A stretch of 64,000 nt of DNA from assembly GCA_030340625.1 (NCBI GenBank), contig JAOPHQ010004272.1, positions 124,001 through 188,000 of the forward strand, read 5' to 3'. The position numbers and the translations under genes are program-made. This DNA comes from Merluccius polli. Its lineage: Eukaryota > Chordata > Actinopteri > Gadiformes > Merlucciidae. Positions 43,716 to 54,454 of this stretch are shown here, piece by piece. The first letter of the stretch is position 1. Every line of letters begins with the position of its first letter. The notes beneath the pieces are model-generated. The model saw nothing but the letters and a program-made list of their open reading frames with translations, was not told the origin of the DNA and searched no databases.

Positions 43716-44775
43716 TTAGAAAATCTATGTGAGATTATGCAGAATCAGAACTCCTCGACCAGTGCATTGTATTTGTTTGAATGGATTGTTGTTTCCTTTC
43801 CTGTCTTCCTTTCTTTCTGTTACTTTGCCTCTTCTTCCTGTCTCTATGTGTATGAGCATAGTGCGAATAAGCACTATGCTTTGCACATGCCGTGTTTGAA
43901 TAAAGACCCTTGTCACCCAGGGATTATCTACCTATTCAAGGAATCACTGAGTTACGACTTCACCAATATTGATACAACCTTTTCGACAAGAAAACCTCCC
44001 CACAAAAAGCCAAGCCTTGTTTCTGCTGCTTGCTCTTTTCTATTATGTATTTGCATTAACTCATGTGAGAGAAAGACTGACAGATGCTGGTCAGCTGATT
44101 CAATGCCATTCATGTCCAGTGCTGTTACAGTGCAAATAGTACTTACAGCTTGGCAGTTTTGACATTTTGTTGGGTGCCAAGCTGTGCAGCATGCAGAGTA
44201 GTAGGCCTACATCATAACATTGCCACATTGAAATATGAAGATGGCTAATTCTTGGAGACTGCTGCCGAGGCTGCAATACACGTGAGGTGAAGGCCACCAT
44301 ATTGGCATCAAAACATGATCAATGAACTATATTGGAATTACGGTAATAAAGAAGAGACGATGACAGCTATAATAGCGGACAACCAGGCAGTTTATGTGAA
44401 AGTTGCATGATTAATGTGACCCACCATATGCTAACCCGGCACATTTCAGGGCTGCCTACTTCTGGCTAGACGTGAAAAACAACAAAATTCCTTTCTAGGT
44501 GAAACATGTGATTATAGCAGATTTATGTTGCTCAAATTGTTTTCTCTCAACTTATTTCTCTCAAATTAATCATGCAAGAAATATTAAAAAGGTATGAGGC
44601 TACTTGATCCACCAGCATTTGACAGGGATAAAGTCACTCACCAAATTGTTGAACCATCGCAAAACTGCCATCTTACGGTTTTCTTTGATGCAGACATGCA
44701 GATCAAGATCATCCTTCCTTATTCCGTATGATGTCAAGTCAGAATGTGAAACCGTTTTGATAAAATTACATTATT
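43716..44775. other. Anonymous sequence, no gene seen
   Basis: Right flank of the nuclease element. Short frames only, nothing recognised. Confidence 0.5.
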
Positions 44776-44779
44776 AATT

Positions 44780-45521
44780 CTGCCCTACAACGGCAAAACG
44801 CTGTAACATCATGTTTGGTCAAAAATGAGTTAATGTCATTTTTGGGGTATTTGAGACCTCCTTTATCATGTGAATAAATATTGTGAGTCAATTTGATTGT
44901 TTTAACGAGAAAATAAAGGGCTATGTCAACCGTAACTTCCAAAACCATAGGAGAAACCACAGCAGAACAGATGTTATGGTTCTTAGCCTTGTTCCGGCAT
45001 GCTGAAGTTGAGTTAAGGTGTTCTGACTTTGTTTAGCCAGGCATCAAGAGAGATGTTACGGTGCCGCCGTGATGTTACTGTACTCTGGCTTTGTCATACT
45101 GTCAAAGTTTGCCGCTCTTTAATTGTCACCAAGGCACGTAACATACATACCTAGGTCTATATCATTTAAAACAAATACCATGATGGCTAGACCTTGGTTA
45201 GGTGTTCTTATAATGGATGTAAGTATGGTGAACAGCAAGCAAATATTGATTATATGTCAGTTACCGCCTTTTGCCTTTGCACGACTCCTCATTTTTGGCA
45301 CATAATACAAAGGCAGGGTACAGTAACTGCCAAACAAGGGTCAAAGGTCAATTTTGAGCTCAAGATTTTTTTGCATACAAACATTTCTTCATTATAGCAA
45401 CTAGTTGTCACATTGGGAGTCCTACCTACAATACTTTTGTCTGGACAAAACAGAAACTTTAAAGTCATTTTTCTCAGTTTCACACTCTGGCGAGTTAAGG
45501 TCTTTTGCCTTTGTAGGGCAG
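44780..45521. mobile_element. Non-autonomous TIR element, 742 bp, AATT flanks
   Basis: Inverted ends CTGCCCTACAACGGCAAAAC and (reverse complement) CTGCCCTACAAAGGCAAAAG, flanked by AATT on both sides (44776-44779, 45522-45525). No transposase frame. Superfamily not determined. Confidence 0.65.
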
Positions 45522-45784
45522 AATTGTCTCTAGCCTACTCGTTTCATCACGACAGCAGGGATTCATTCTTCTAATTTGTTTGGGTATTCTAAATCTTCTC
45601 TGGTTGTAATTAAAAAAAGGATGAGCTGACGTCACCTCAGAGAAGCCAGAGAACACTTTATTTCCGTAAACAAAAGACAAAGGATAAAATGTTTTACTTC
45701 TCCGTGAAAACATTGCCATGTTGTTGTGAATTAAGAGAAGAGGGTGGCAGAAGCTAATCTGACTAGTGCAATAGATCTAAGTGA

Positions 45785-46093
45785 GTGCAACTTGTACTAG
45801 ACTACTTCTTTGAGGATGGTGATGTTATCGAGGACTTGGATAACATTTCAAACAGTGGATTTGTACCTGTATGTGATCATGAAATGGAATATTTTCAAGA
45901 ACCACTGAAAGAGAATGACGATATCCCCGTTGTCGATACAACAGAAGTTGATGACATGATGAAGTCTCTTGAGGTTGGTGACACATATTCTGACAAAGAA
46001 TTAGTCAGGAGTCAGGACACAATGTGTGTATGTATACTTGTAGCCAAACTTTTTTACTTTTTTGTGTTTGTTTGCAACACCCTTAATCTTTAA
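45785..46093 (+). CDS. Unrecognised acidic 102-codon ORF
   Basis: The frame begins MQLVLDYFFEDGDVIEDLDN and is strongly acidic over its first about 75 codons (many D and E), then ends in a hydrophobic stretch KLFYFFVFVCNTLNL encoded by T-rich DNA. I recognise no family. The sharp change in composition suggests that at most the first part was ever coding, perhaps an exon of a transposon gene. No splice sites, promoter or neighbour support it as a host gene. It may be chance, though an acidic bias of this length is more than I would expect from AT-rich noise. Confidence 0.2.
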   Translation: MQLVLDYFFEDGDVIEDLDNISNSGFVPVCDHEMEYFQEPLKENDDIPVVDTTEVDDMMKSLEVGDTYSDKELVRSQDTMCVCILVAKLFYFFVFVCNTLNL

Positions 46094-47255
46094 TGCGCCA
46101 TAACTTCCAAAATATTTGCTTGATTCCCACAAGTGATACCTTGTTTCTTGTTTCTACTTTCATATCATGTGAAAAAACTAAAATATCAAATTTCAAACAA
46201 ATGTGTTTGCATCTGTTATTAATGCCAAATGTTGTATTATATTATATTGTATTGTAGTTGTATTATACTTTATCTATGCAACCCAGCTGTTCCACACATT
46301 GTTTTGCACTTAAAGAATATACGTCCAACAAAGACATTATTCATATAATTCAAGCATAAATGGTTCTTTGAAACACAAATGTCTCCACACAGCAGTTGAG
46401 TCCAATTATTCACAAATGAAAACAGAAGAGAAAAAATAAAACAGACCCAAGCGACGAAAAATCCCCAAACCCAATGAATCCACAGAAACATAGCTTTACT
46501 GTGACCTTACGTTTGGATTAGCACTGCTGTCAGACTCAGCTAGAGTGCTAGCACTAAAAAGGGAGAATGCGTAGTCATATGCTTCCTCTGCTCATGTGCT
46601 GAGGCAATCAAGGACCTAAGCAGAGGGTGGCAGCCCATCAAGGAGGCAAGCAGCAGTGAAGAAAATCCAGAGCTGTCCCCCCTCGCCCACTCCAAATCTC
46701 TCTCATTTCATATTTGATTGTTTTCGACTTCCACGAGGAACCAGAAACCTTGCAGCGCGGCAACACGAGCCAAGCCCAGCGAGATTAACGTGAGAAGACA
46801 TGAAAGGAGGTGGAATCTAAGAGATTTATTGAAAGTGAAAGATGTAAAAACGTTGTAATCTATACAATTGAAACAAGGAAGTCATACGTTCGGTCAAAGA
46901 ATTGGGGATTTCATGTTTCTGTATGATTTGCAACATGACTGATCTCCTTTGTAATACAGGAATATACTGGCTAGCAGACCGGAAACACAAAATTACATAG
47001 GCTTCATTACTGATACTTTACCTCATCCTACAAACATTTTTTTTTCAAATACCAGCTGTGTTTCTCATTCTTTCCAATAAAGTGAATCACAACCACTTTA
47101 CAAGAAAAAAATATTAAGTTAATGAGTATCAGAAGGTCGAAGTAAATCTAGACTTCTCCTACCAACACCGGACGTATATTCTCCAGTACAAGGCAAAGAA
47201 GATTAAGACAGTTATACTACAGGTCAGTTTTATTACAAAAATATGTTGCAATAAA
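46094..47255. other. Anonymous sequence, no gene seen
   Basis: AT-rich, with a short TTATA-rich patch near 46230-46270. No recognised element. Confidence 0.5.
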
Positions 47256-47519
47256 ATGCATACATTCCTCGTCAATGAATACATATTCATTGACAAGGCA
47301 GGGTTCAACCTGACCAGAACCAGGCGGCGAAGGAGGAACGTAATTGGCAACCGTGCCATCGTCCATGTCCCTGGCCTGCATGGGGGAAATGTGACCACAT
47401 ACACAGCCATTGGTCACCGTGTGGTCATCCATCACCATGCGCAACTTGGTCCCTACAACACTGCCCGTTTGCTAACCTTCCTTGATGCACTCAACAATAT
47501 CCTCATCCCCCCACAGTAA
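47256..47519 (+). pseudogene. Tc1/IS630-like transposase fragment (DDE_3 type)
   Basis: The 87-codon frame contains YIFIDKAGFNLTRTRRRRRN, VIGNRAIVHVPG, NVTTYTAIGH and LGPYNTARLLTFLDALN. This order is the middle of an IS630/Tc1-related DDE transposase common in fish genomes. The catalytic aspartate is in FIDxAGF, where a glutamate usual at the next position is lysine here. The second aspartate block (LGPYNTxxxxxFLD) is present. The N-terminal HTH region and C-terminal acidic residue are absent, and the sequence stops next to the MITE fragment at 47540. A short relic, not functional. Confidence 0.75.
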
Positions 47520-47539
47520 GAGGGACCAGAACCCAACTA

Positions 47540-47807
47540 CTAGCCAGACCCACATCAGAAAGATGTAGGGTCTGGCATTGCTCCATTGGCAGTGTGGGCG
47601 GGATAAACGGTTGTCTTTCAAGTTCCCTCTGCACGCAATAGGATAGCGCTACAACCAATCAGAGCAACGAAGAAGGTGACGTAGTCAGAGCGACGGAAAT
47701 GAGTCCATGGGGAAGTGTTCCGTATGGTGGATTGTGGAAAAATAGTGAAATAAAATGTTAACTTCAAGTCTTGAAGAGTCGCGGCCAAAGCCGAGTCGAA
47801 AGACAAC
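47540..47807. mobile_element. Truncated copy of the 488-bp MITE
   Basis: The reverse complement matches 38063-38325 closely. The end at 47540 has lost 9 bp relative to the full copy, and the other half of the element is absent. Confidence 0.85.
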
Positions 47808-47812
47808 CTGCG

Positions 47813-48586
47813 ATGTAGATAGAGGTTCTCTGGCCTGATCAGGATCGGAGGTGGGATGCGGACTAATCTAGATCTGTTTCACCGCAGTTTATATTCTTAT
47901 TTTCTGTAGGCCTACAAAACTTTTTTTGAAAAACTTGCAGTCAGTTCAATCAGCTGAACATTTTACTGTATTAAAGTAAATACATATTTGCTTTATTACC
48001 TTTTTGTATTTGTGCACTGATTTTCATCATTACATCCCCTGAAGACTCTTACTGTAGTGTTTTTAATTTTACTTATCAGTGCAATTACTGTGAGTTTTGC
48101 CAAAATAGGTAACATTTGTGTATTCTCAGAACTCTCACAATGTTGCAGTATCAACTATAAGTTTACAGTATGACTCTGGAAAGCTGGGTTGTGAGTTTAG
48201 CCCATTGCAGCTCATTGGCTAGACAAATATGCATTGTATCCTATTCTGATACAATGATTGTGACAATGCAATATGTATGATATATTCACAGTATTGTATT
48301 TCAATATGGCAACAGTCTTTATACTGTATGTACCATACAATTGCAACCTATTAAACCCTGAACTTTAAAAAAGGAGAAAAAGGAAACAATTTATACACAA
48401 TTTTATACGTGAAGCCAAAACATGTATAAACAGTATTTTGATGGTAGTATTTTAGATTTTTTAAAAATGGGTCGATGTGGGCCAGAACTTTGGCTCTTGG
48501 CCCTCCTATTGGGGTTCTGTGCAGTTAGAGGTAAAGATGATGGGATGATTTTATGATGTTTCCTTCCTGCTATTTTAAAAAATAAC
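47813..48586. other. Anonymous AT-rich sequence, no gene seen
   Basis: Nothing recognised. Confidence 0.5.
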
Positions 48587-49345
48587 TTGTTTCAGGGCAC
48601 CTTGGCACCTTTCAGGGCCAAGATGGCCATTCCGGTAAAGTGGTTCCCCAACTGTCAGAAGGTCATTGTAAGTCTAAATGAAGCCTTGTTGAAAGCTCCT
48701 GTACTTGCTGACTATGTTCTTCCTTTAAGAGTGTACACAGACACAAGCCATGAGGGCCTAGGAGCTGTACTCACCCAAGTACAAGATGAAAGGGAGAGAG
48801 TTATTGCTTATGCAACTCGTAGCTACTTCCAACCAAAAGGAATGAGCAGAACTACAATTCTCTTAAGCTTGAGATGCTGGGCCTTAAACGGGCAGTAAAC
48901 AAGAAGTTTGAAGACTACCTGTGGTGAGCGAAGTTCAGAAACTTTACTAATAACGAGAAGATCCTGACTTGAAATGACCATGACAATGGAAGCACAGGTG
49001 TGTCAATCTTCATACATAACCCTAACTATTTAGCCATTGGGGAAAGATTGTACTGCGGGATAGTGTTTTGGGGAGGCTATGCTAGGCTCCCAGTTGATAC
49101 CCAAGGGGTGGGTGAAAGAACACTACCTGGCTCTTAGTGAGGCACACACAGCGATTATCCAGGAACAAGATAGCACGTTATGACCGCCGGGCTCAGACAG
49201 TTTCTCTCTGCAGATCAGTCTGGCCTCAAGCCTGTTGTGGCCTGGCGCTATGGGGGGCAGGGAGTTTGTTTATGACAGACAAGAAGTTGCTGCAGTCAAC
49301 AATGGTGGCGCCCCAGGAAAGTGTAGAAATTGATGGAGCAAGACT
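48587..49345 (+). pseudogene. Ty3/Gypsy RNase H and integrase-tail fragments
   Basis: 48590-48900 encodes VIVSLNEALLKAPVLADYVL, LRVYTDTSHEGLGAVLTQVQ and ERVIAYATRSY, the region at the RT/RNase H junction of Gypsy pol, including the RNase H aspartate in YTDxS. After a frame change LKRAVNKKFEDYLW follows at 48890-48925. At 49110-49200, VKEHYLALSEAHTAII and ARYDRRAQTVSL resemble the linker at the integrase C-terminus. Everything between (most of integrase) is deleted. Several stops. A non-functional remnant, probably of the Gypsy lineage whose RT relic lies at 31480-31867. Confidence 0.7.
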
Positions 49346-49791
49346 TATCCAAGACTGATTAACAATATACAGAAATTTGCAGGGAAGGCTTTCATTTGTT
49401 TGTACTTGATTTCCAACTAATCGGCAAGAGCAAAGTGAGCATCACTTAGTTATTTAATCTGGTTGGCTGTAGCTTTTTGAACAACATAAGGCCTAAATGG
49501 CAATTGTGGAAATCAATTGCTGCCGAGCCAAGGCCACACTGATATTCATTGGGAAAGCAATCTTGAATATCTGGATAGTCTAATGAGGCTAACTGCAAAA
49601 GGAAGTGAATATTTCCTGGTTGTGTGCGTGCCAAATTGTGTCTACTGTAAATCGTGATCTGTGCCTGATTGTTTCCGTGCCCTCTTCCTCAGTACGGGGA
49701 GATTCAAGTAGAGGAGGACTCCGGTGGTGAATGGACTGACTGCCTCCACCACCCCCCTCATTGAACAAACTGCAAGGCCCTAGGACATCTT

Positions 49792-50575
49792 GGGGCAATT
49801 GCTCTGCCGCTACGTTAGCCACTTTTTAGAGTTTAACACGGTTTTAAACTCGTCGGTGACGCAAGAAGTCACGTGACGTCTTAAGCTCCATTGCTGTGTC
49901 GTATGTACCTGTGGTTTAACCTGCAGCTGCGTTTTACCTTGATCTCAATTGCTGTGTCTTCAGAGAAATTCACATCAGACACTAGAGGCGTATTTTGTGC
50001 GTGTTAGTCTAGTCTCCAAACGGACATGGTTTTAGAGGAGACTAAACCAGTTTGCAGGATGAAACAACGCTCCATTATAACCGACAAACACAGAATTAGT
50101 TTTATTAATTATTATTAGTAGTATTAATAATAATGTATGATACATTTATACTTATTACGCCAGATAGGCCTTCAGTACAATAACAATATTGGACATAGTA
50201 GATATGGAGTGAGCAGTGATATTTCACGGCTCGCGGGGCTCAGGTCTCGGTCGTGCGTCCGCTCAGCAATAGCATTACGCGTTTCAACTTTCAAGCGCTT
50301 CCATAAATTCTTTAAATGTGCCGCTGCTCGGTCTTCTGCTGGAAGATCTACTGTTAAATGTGTTTGAGAGATCATCCCAAACAGACTTTCTTCGGAGCGT
50401 GGTGGTGGTGTCTTTCCTCTTCCACCGTGTCCACAACACCGAATGCAGTACAATAAATATAACTTCTGCTCCTCGTTATAGTTCTCTATCCGAGACATGT
50501 TCATCGTGTCAGGGGGGTATGCAGCAACAATTTTGGCGCCCCCCATAAACATTACGTGGTGCGCGGTTGTTGACG

Positions 50576-50608
<33 letters not shown>

Positions 50609-51064
50609 GGGGGGGTGCTGCGCGATCGGGGGCGCCCCCCTGGTACGGCGCGATTGTTGAGGGGGGGGGATCTGGATCTGAATCTGTACAGATTCAGATT
50701 CCAGACTCAGATTTCCACAAAAAGTAGGCTAGACTATTTCATAATATATTTCAACATTATTTGCGTTTTATTATATTATAGTTCACTTTACATTCCCATT
50801 AAGTTTTTGTTGGTAATTATAGCACAAAATGCATCCAACATTAAGTTAAGACTGCATCTGCTGGAGTATAACGGGAAATCAGAGTACTTCCGGTTTAACA
50901 CGAGTTTTACTACGAATCAGCTGATCCTGTGTCGGTCAGTACACAGCAATCAGGTTTAACTTCGTGCGCAGCTGCGAGTTAAACTCCAAAACCTCCGGTT
51001 TCCGGAGTACGGTTTTAAACCGCAGCGCAGCTAACGCAATGCTAACTGACAGAGCAATTGCCCC
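49792..51064 (-). mobile_element. Harbinger-like element carrying a Myb/SANT-like ORF
   Basis: Ends GGGGCAATTGCTCTG in inverted orientation, perfect over 15 bp, with a 3-bp CTT flank on both sides (49789-49791, 51065-51067). A 3-bp duplication and a Myb/SANT-like gene both fit PIF/Harbinger; CTT is not the usual TWA target. The interior holds a GT/G-rich stretch at 50575-50672. No HARBI1-type nuclease is present. Confidence 0.6.
50172..50504 (-). pseudogene. Myb/SANT-like DNA-binding protein, partly decayed
   Basis: The minus-strand frame from the internal methionines reads MNMSRIENYNEEQKLYLLYC and later AAHLKNLWKRLKVETRNAIA. The first helix (ENYxEEQKxYLL) and the third helix (xxLKNLWKRLKxxxR) match the Myb/SANT-like proteins that partner HARBI1 nucleases and help them bind element ends. 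The middle helix with its usual aspartate and tryptophan is not recognisable, so an internal segment is lost or altered. The frame is open upstream to 50552 but those codons cross the element's G/C-rich leader. Probably inactive. Confidence 0.55.
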
Positions 51065-51130
51065 CTTGTGTTTTATGATGGACTGAGTTTTATTGGTCGA
51101 CTTAGGATTTGTTTAGTGTAGGATAGGAAT

Positions 51131-52341
51131 TGTTACGACCATTATGTCTAGGGGACACATTTCCACAGTGGAAATAAAAAGACAAATGGCCGTGACATCT
51201 CAGTCAAAAAGTATTTATTTACGAAAAAACACAGGAGGGAAGCGTTTCAAACATAGGGGTGACCAAGGCCAAAACAACAAACAAAAACAAATCCCTATTG
51301 ACTAGAAACAAGGCGCTAAAATAACCATAAAATAAAACTACAATTTCTAAGCCCTCCCTAACTTAAAACAAAACCAGGAGAGAAAGGGGGGGATAAACAA
51401 AAATGGCAGCTCACCCTTACTGGCTTCCTCAAACTATCCATCCACAGTAAACAGCCTGAAAGGCTAACACAAACAGTAACACAAATAGTAGCGCAAACAG
51501 CACAACCAACAATACACAACCAGAACCACTAGCAATAATGCAAACCCAGGTTGTACTGTGGCCAGCAGGCCTAGGCCCACTTTACACGACAATGCTCCCG
51601 GGTGAAACCGACAAAATATTTTATCAGATGTGCCTTTCGTTTAGACGGCGTCGGCGTTTTGGGGGCTTAAAAACGCAAAAAAATGAACCCACCCTCCAGA
51701 GTGGAAATCTTAAAAACCCTCCACCATCATGTTCCCGTCTAAAGGGTTGAAAACGCAAAAGTGTGCTCTGAGCTGCTCACACTGGCTATCCTCGCGTACA
51801 CGTTGACGTCAAATCCATGTGCAGTACAGCCAAACAACAACAAACATGTCGGATTATTTCAGTCGGACATTCAAGTTGCCCTAGCTGCTCTGATGTCTCT
51901 CCAGGAGTCATTTCAGCAATTAAGCCGAGTTATCATAGATAAATAGATAGAAGTAGAAGGAAGTTTCAACGCATGCGCGCGCTCTTGGTGTTGTTGTATG
52001 GCAGTGCTTCACAGTACCACCTAGCCACCTGGCATGCATACTACATCAAATTTCACACACTTTTGCGTCACCCTGTGCATGCAGATTTCCACCCAAAGAC
52101 GCTCATCTAAACGCAAAATAAAAAGTGGGAACGCACCGCCACTTTTGCGGTTTGTGTTCAGATCGTCGTGTAAAAGTAACCCTAGACTGCATCTTCTCCT
52201 CCTCTTTTATCCCCTGGGTGATTGTGATCACCTTCAGGTGTGTCCAATCTCCAGTGGAAAGGGGCGGAGCTGCACTTTGACAGGTGAGAGGTAACATACC
52301 TTAACAAAGTCCCTTCTATACCCATCTATAGGGACCTAACA
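51131..52341 (-). mobile_element. LTR (about 600 bp net) of a retrotransposon, split by a MITE
   Basis: On the minus strand it starts TGTTAGGTCCCTATAGATGG and ends GGTCGTAACA (TG...CA). It is preceded by a purine run TATGGGAGGGGG at 52342-52353, so it is a 3' LTR with internal DNA to its right that is soon lost. TTTTATCCCCTG and a TTTATTT stretch suggest promoter/poly(A) parts. The opposite LTR is not found. Confidence 0.6.
51574..52181. mobile_element. Harbinger-like MITE, 608 bp (second copy)
   Basis: Ends GGCCCACTTTACACGACAAT and (reverse complement) GGTTACTTTTACACGACGAT, flanked by CTA (51571-51573, 52182-52184). Same family as 17364-24727 but uninterrupted. The hAT target appears once as GTCTAAAG at 51737-51744. 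Confidence 0.85.
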
Positions 52342-52534
52342 CCCCCTCCCATAAGATCAAGTTTGTTTGAAAAAAAACCCAACACAAAACAACCTTGTCC
52401 ATGTACATATATTCTTACACAACAGTCCCACAAAAGTTTTGATTATTAGTCACAAATCCCATACTGCCAGCTGCAGGAACCAATGCACAAGCCTGATGAA
52501 GACACTCATTAAAACCTACTGAGGAGCAGCTGAA

Positions 52535-52710
52535 GTGTATCCTCTGGGACCTATGGGGAAATTGCTCAATTGCAAGCAGAGCCTCATCCTTGCTTCAATG
52601 AATGTCCAAACCTTCCGGGATGTGAGTAGGCCTGGAGGAATGAGGCTCAAGCAGCTACTGGAGGGGTTGGAATTATGCTGAACCAGGCGGCTCAGAGGAC
52701 ACTGATTAGT
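52535..52710 (+). pseudogene. LINE endonuclease fragment, 5' side of solo LTR
   Basis: The + strand reads LASMNVQTFR and then a RPGGMRLRQLLEGLE-like segment, the start of an APE-type LINE endonuclease (NVRTL motif). The continuation after the solo LTR is at 53386. Short and frame-broken, so the assignment leans on the second half. Confidence 0.45.
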
Positions 52711-52715
52711 GTGAC

Positions 52716-53380
52716 TGTTACACCACGTCCTGCTACACGGTCCAACACCCCCATCTAGTGGCCGCTTGTCGCCACTGCCCATCATTCCCCCAACACACCT
52801 GTTGCCAATTGGCAATCACCTTTCCCTATTTAAGCCGGGGATCTCCTGCCAGCCGGCGCCAGCTCGTGCTCTTGTTTACCCAACCTCTTACCAGTGAGCC
52901 AGTTACCCGTCTGTTGCCGAACCCCGCCTGCCTGACTACCCGCCTGTTGCCAAAACCCTGTTGCCCAACCCTGCCTGCCTGACTACCCGCCTGTTGCCGA
53001 ACCCTGTTGCCGAATCCTGCCTGCCTGACTACCCGCCTGTTGCCGAACCCTGTTGCCGAACCCTGCCTGCCTGACTTCCCCGCCTGTTGCCGAACCCTGT
53101 TCCCGACCCATCGCCTGTCCGACTGCCCGCCTGTTGCCGACCCATCGTCTGTCCGACTGCCCGCCTGTTGCCGACCCATCGCCTGTCCGACTGCCCACCT
53201 GTTGCCAACCCCTTGCCTGTCCGACTACCTGCCTGTTGCCGAACCCCCGCCTGCCCGACTACCGCTTGCCTAGCCTGGCTTGTTGTTATTCCCTTTGTCT
53301 AAATAAATCCCACTGTCTTTTCATCCCGTCTCCGCCTCCCTGTGTTCAGCGTTTGGGTCCACTCGTCCTGTGCCATAACA
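52716..53380 (+). mobile_element. Solo LTR, 665 bp, with internal minisatellite
   Basis: Begins TGTTACACCACG and ends GCCATAACA, flanked by a perfect 5-bp duplication GTGAC (52711-52715 and 53381-53385). TATTTAA at 52826-52832 is a candidate TATA box and AATAAA at 53302-53307 a poly(A) signal. It splits a LINE endonuclease relic. Between TATA and AATAAA lies a 33-bp tandem array. Confidence 0.85.
52910..53268. repeat. 33-bp minisatellite inside the solo LTR
   Basis: About ten imperfect units of the type CTGTTGCCGAACCCTGCCTG followed by CCTGACTACCCGC, several with internal 15-bp deletions or duplications. Confidence 0.85.
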
Positions 53381-53385
53381 GTGAC

Positions 53386-53615
53386 ACGTGTATCAGACTG
53401 TATCATCGTGTCCTACACTTCCACCACCTTGAGCGAGGGCAACAAGAAAAAGGCCTTCTATGACAAGCTCAGAGAAGCAGTTGACAAGGTTCCCAAACAC
53501 AACTTCCTCACAATCCTTAGCAACTTCAACGCTCGCCTGGGGCTAAGCCCTAAGATGAACCTTGTTCATCTAGGGACGGCCAAATTACCAAATGGAACCC
53601 AAAGCTGTTAATTAA
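53386..53615 (+). pseudogene. LINE endonuclease fragment, 3' side of solo LTR
   Basis: The + strand reads FYDKLREAVDKVPKHNFLTI followed by LSNFNARLG, where NFNARLG is the decayed catalytic GDFNARLG motif of an APE-type endonuclease. In other fish this LINE endonuclease is often annotated as craniofacial development protein 2-like. It is part of the same LINE as 52535-52710, separated by the solo LTR. No stop occurs until about 53609, but no reverse transcriptase follows. Confidence 0.65.
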
Positions 53616-53819
53616 ACAGCAAGGCAAATTCAAGACATTTTTACCACCTGGTGAGTCTAACCATACACCATGTGGGAGGGTAATCTTCCAGACCCCTCTT
53701 CCATGCATTCCTGAGATGCACACTCTCCCACATACAATTACAAAGTCATCCTCACACGGATGATCAACAACGATGACTGTAAAACAAGAAGAAAAAGGAC
53801 ATACTATTTGAGAAACTAT

Positions 53820-54355
53820 TGACCTGTCTGATGACAAGGACATCTACAGGCAGCGTCAGAAGCTGTATGCTCAAGCGAACGTGCTGTGTCGTAAGTTTAA
53901 TATGTGTTCTGTACCTGTGAAGATATCACTCTTTAGAGCGTATTGTACACCTTTGTATACTGCCCACCTGTGGTGTCGCTATAAGCAAGGCAGCATTAGA
54001 AAGCTTACATTGGCTTATAATGACAGCATGAGGCTAATGCTGAGAGCTCCAAGAAGCTCCAGTGCAAGTCACATGTTTGTCAGTGTCGGGGTACCTACCT
54101 GCTCTGCTGTGTTACGTAACCTGATGTATACATGTATGTGTAGGGCATCTGAGTCAGAAAATGACTTAATTGCTGTCTTGGTTAACCCTGTACGCAGTTC
54201 TGTCAGATTATCTTCCAGACTTTGGAACCATTGGCGAACATGTCTGTATGCTAGACATTGAATATTGTGGAAAACTGTGTATTTTTTACTCTGTGTTTTT
54301 TCTGTTTGTTCTGTTTTTGGATCCCCCTGGGTCTGAAATAAAGAATTATTATTTT
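53820..54355 (+). pseudogene. LINE post-RT C-terminal domain and 3' end
   Basis: An open frame (DIYRQRQKLYAQANVLCRKF, YCTPLYTAHLWCRYK, VAYND-like LAYNDSMRLMLRAPRS, SRLWNHWRTC) matches the thumb/connection region after RT of the same craniofacial-development-protein-2-like LINE group. It ends in a stop at 54261. The 3' UTR closes with CTGAAATAAAGAATTATTAT, a typical 3' terminus with a short repeated tail. The catalytic RT core is missing between 53615 and 53820, so this is a deleted or independent 3' fragment. Confidence 0.75.
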
Positions 54356-54414
54356 AGTGCCTCTATTACATGCTATACATCCCCCTTTGTCTCTCAACAT
54401 CTGTCCCCTATATA

Positions 54415-54454
54415 GAGTATTTAGGACCCCTATATTTAGGGGTCCTAAATACTC
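54415..54454. repeat. Perfect 17-bp inverted repeat, 6-bp spacer
   Basis: Arms GAGTATTTAGGACCCCT and the exact reverse complement, spacer ATATTT. Function unknown. Confidence 0.9.
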
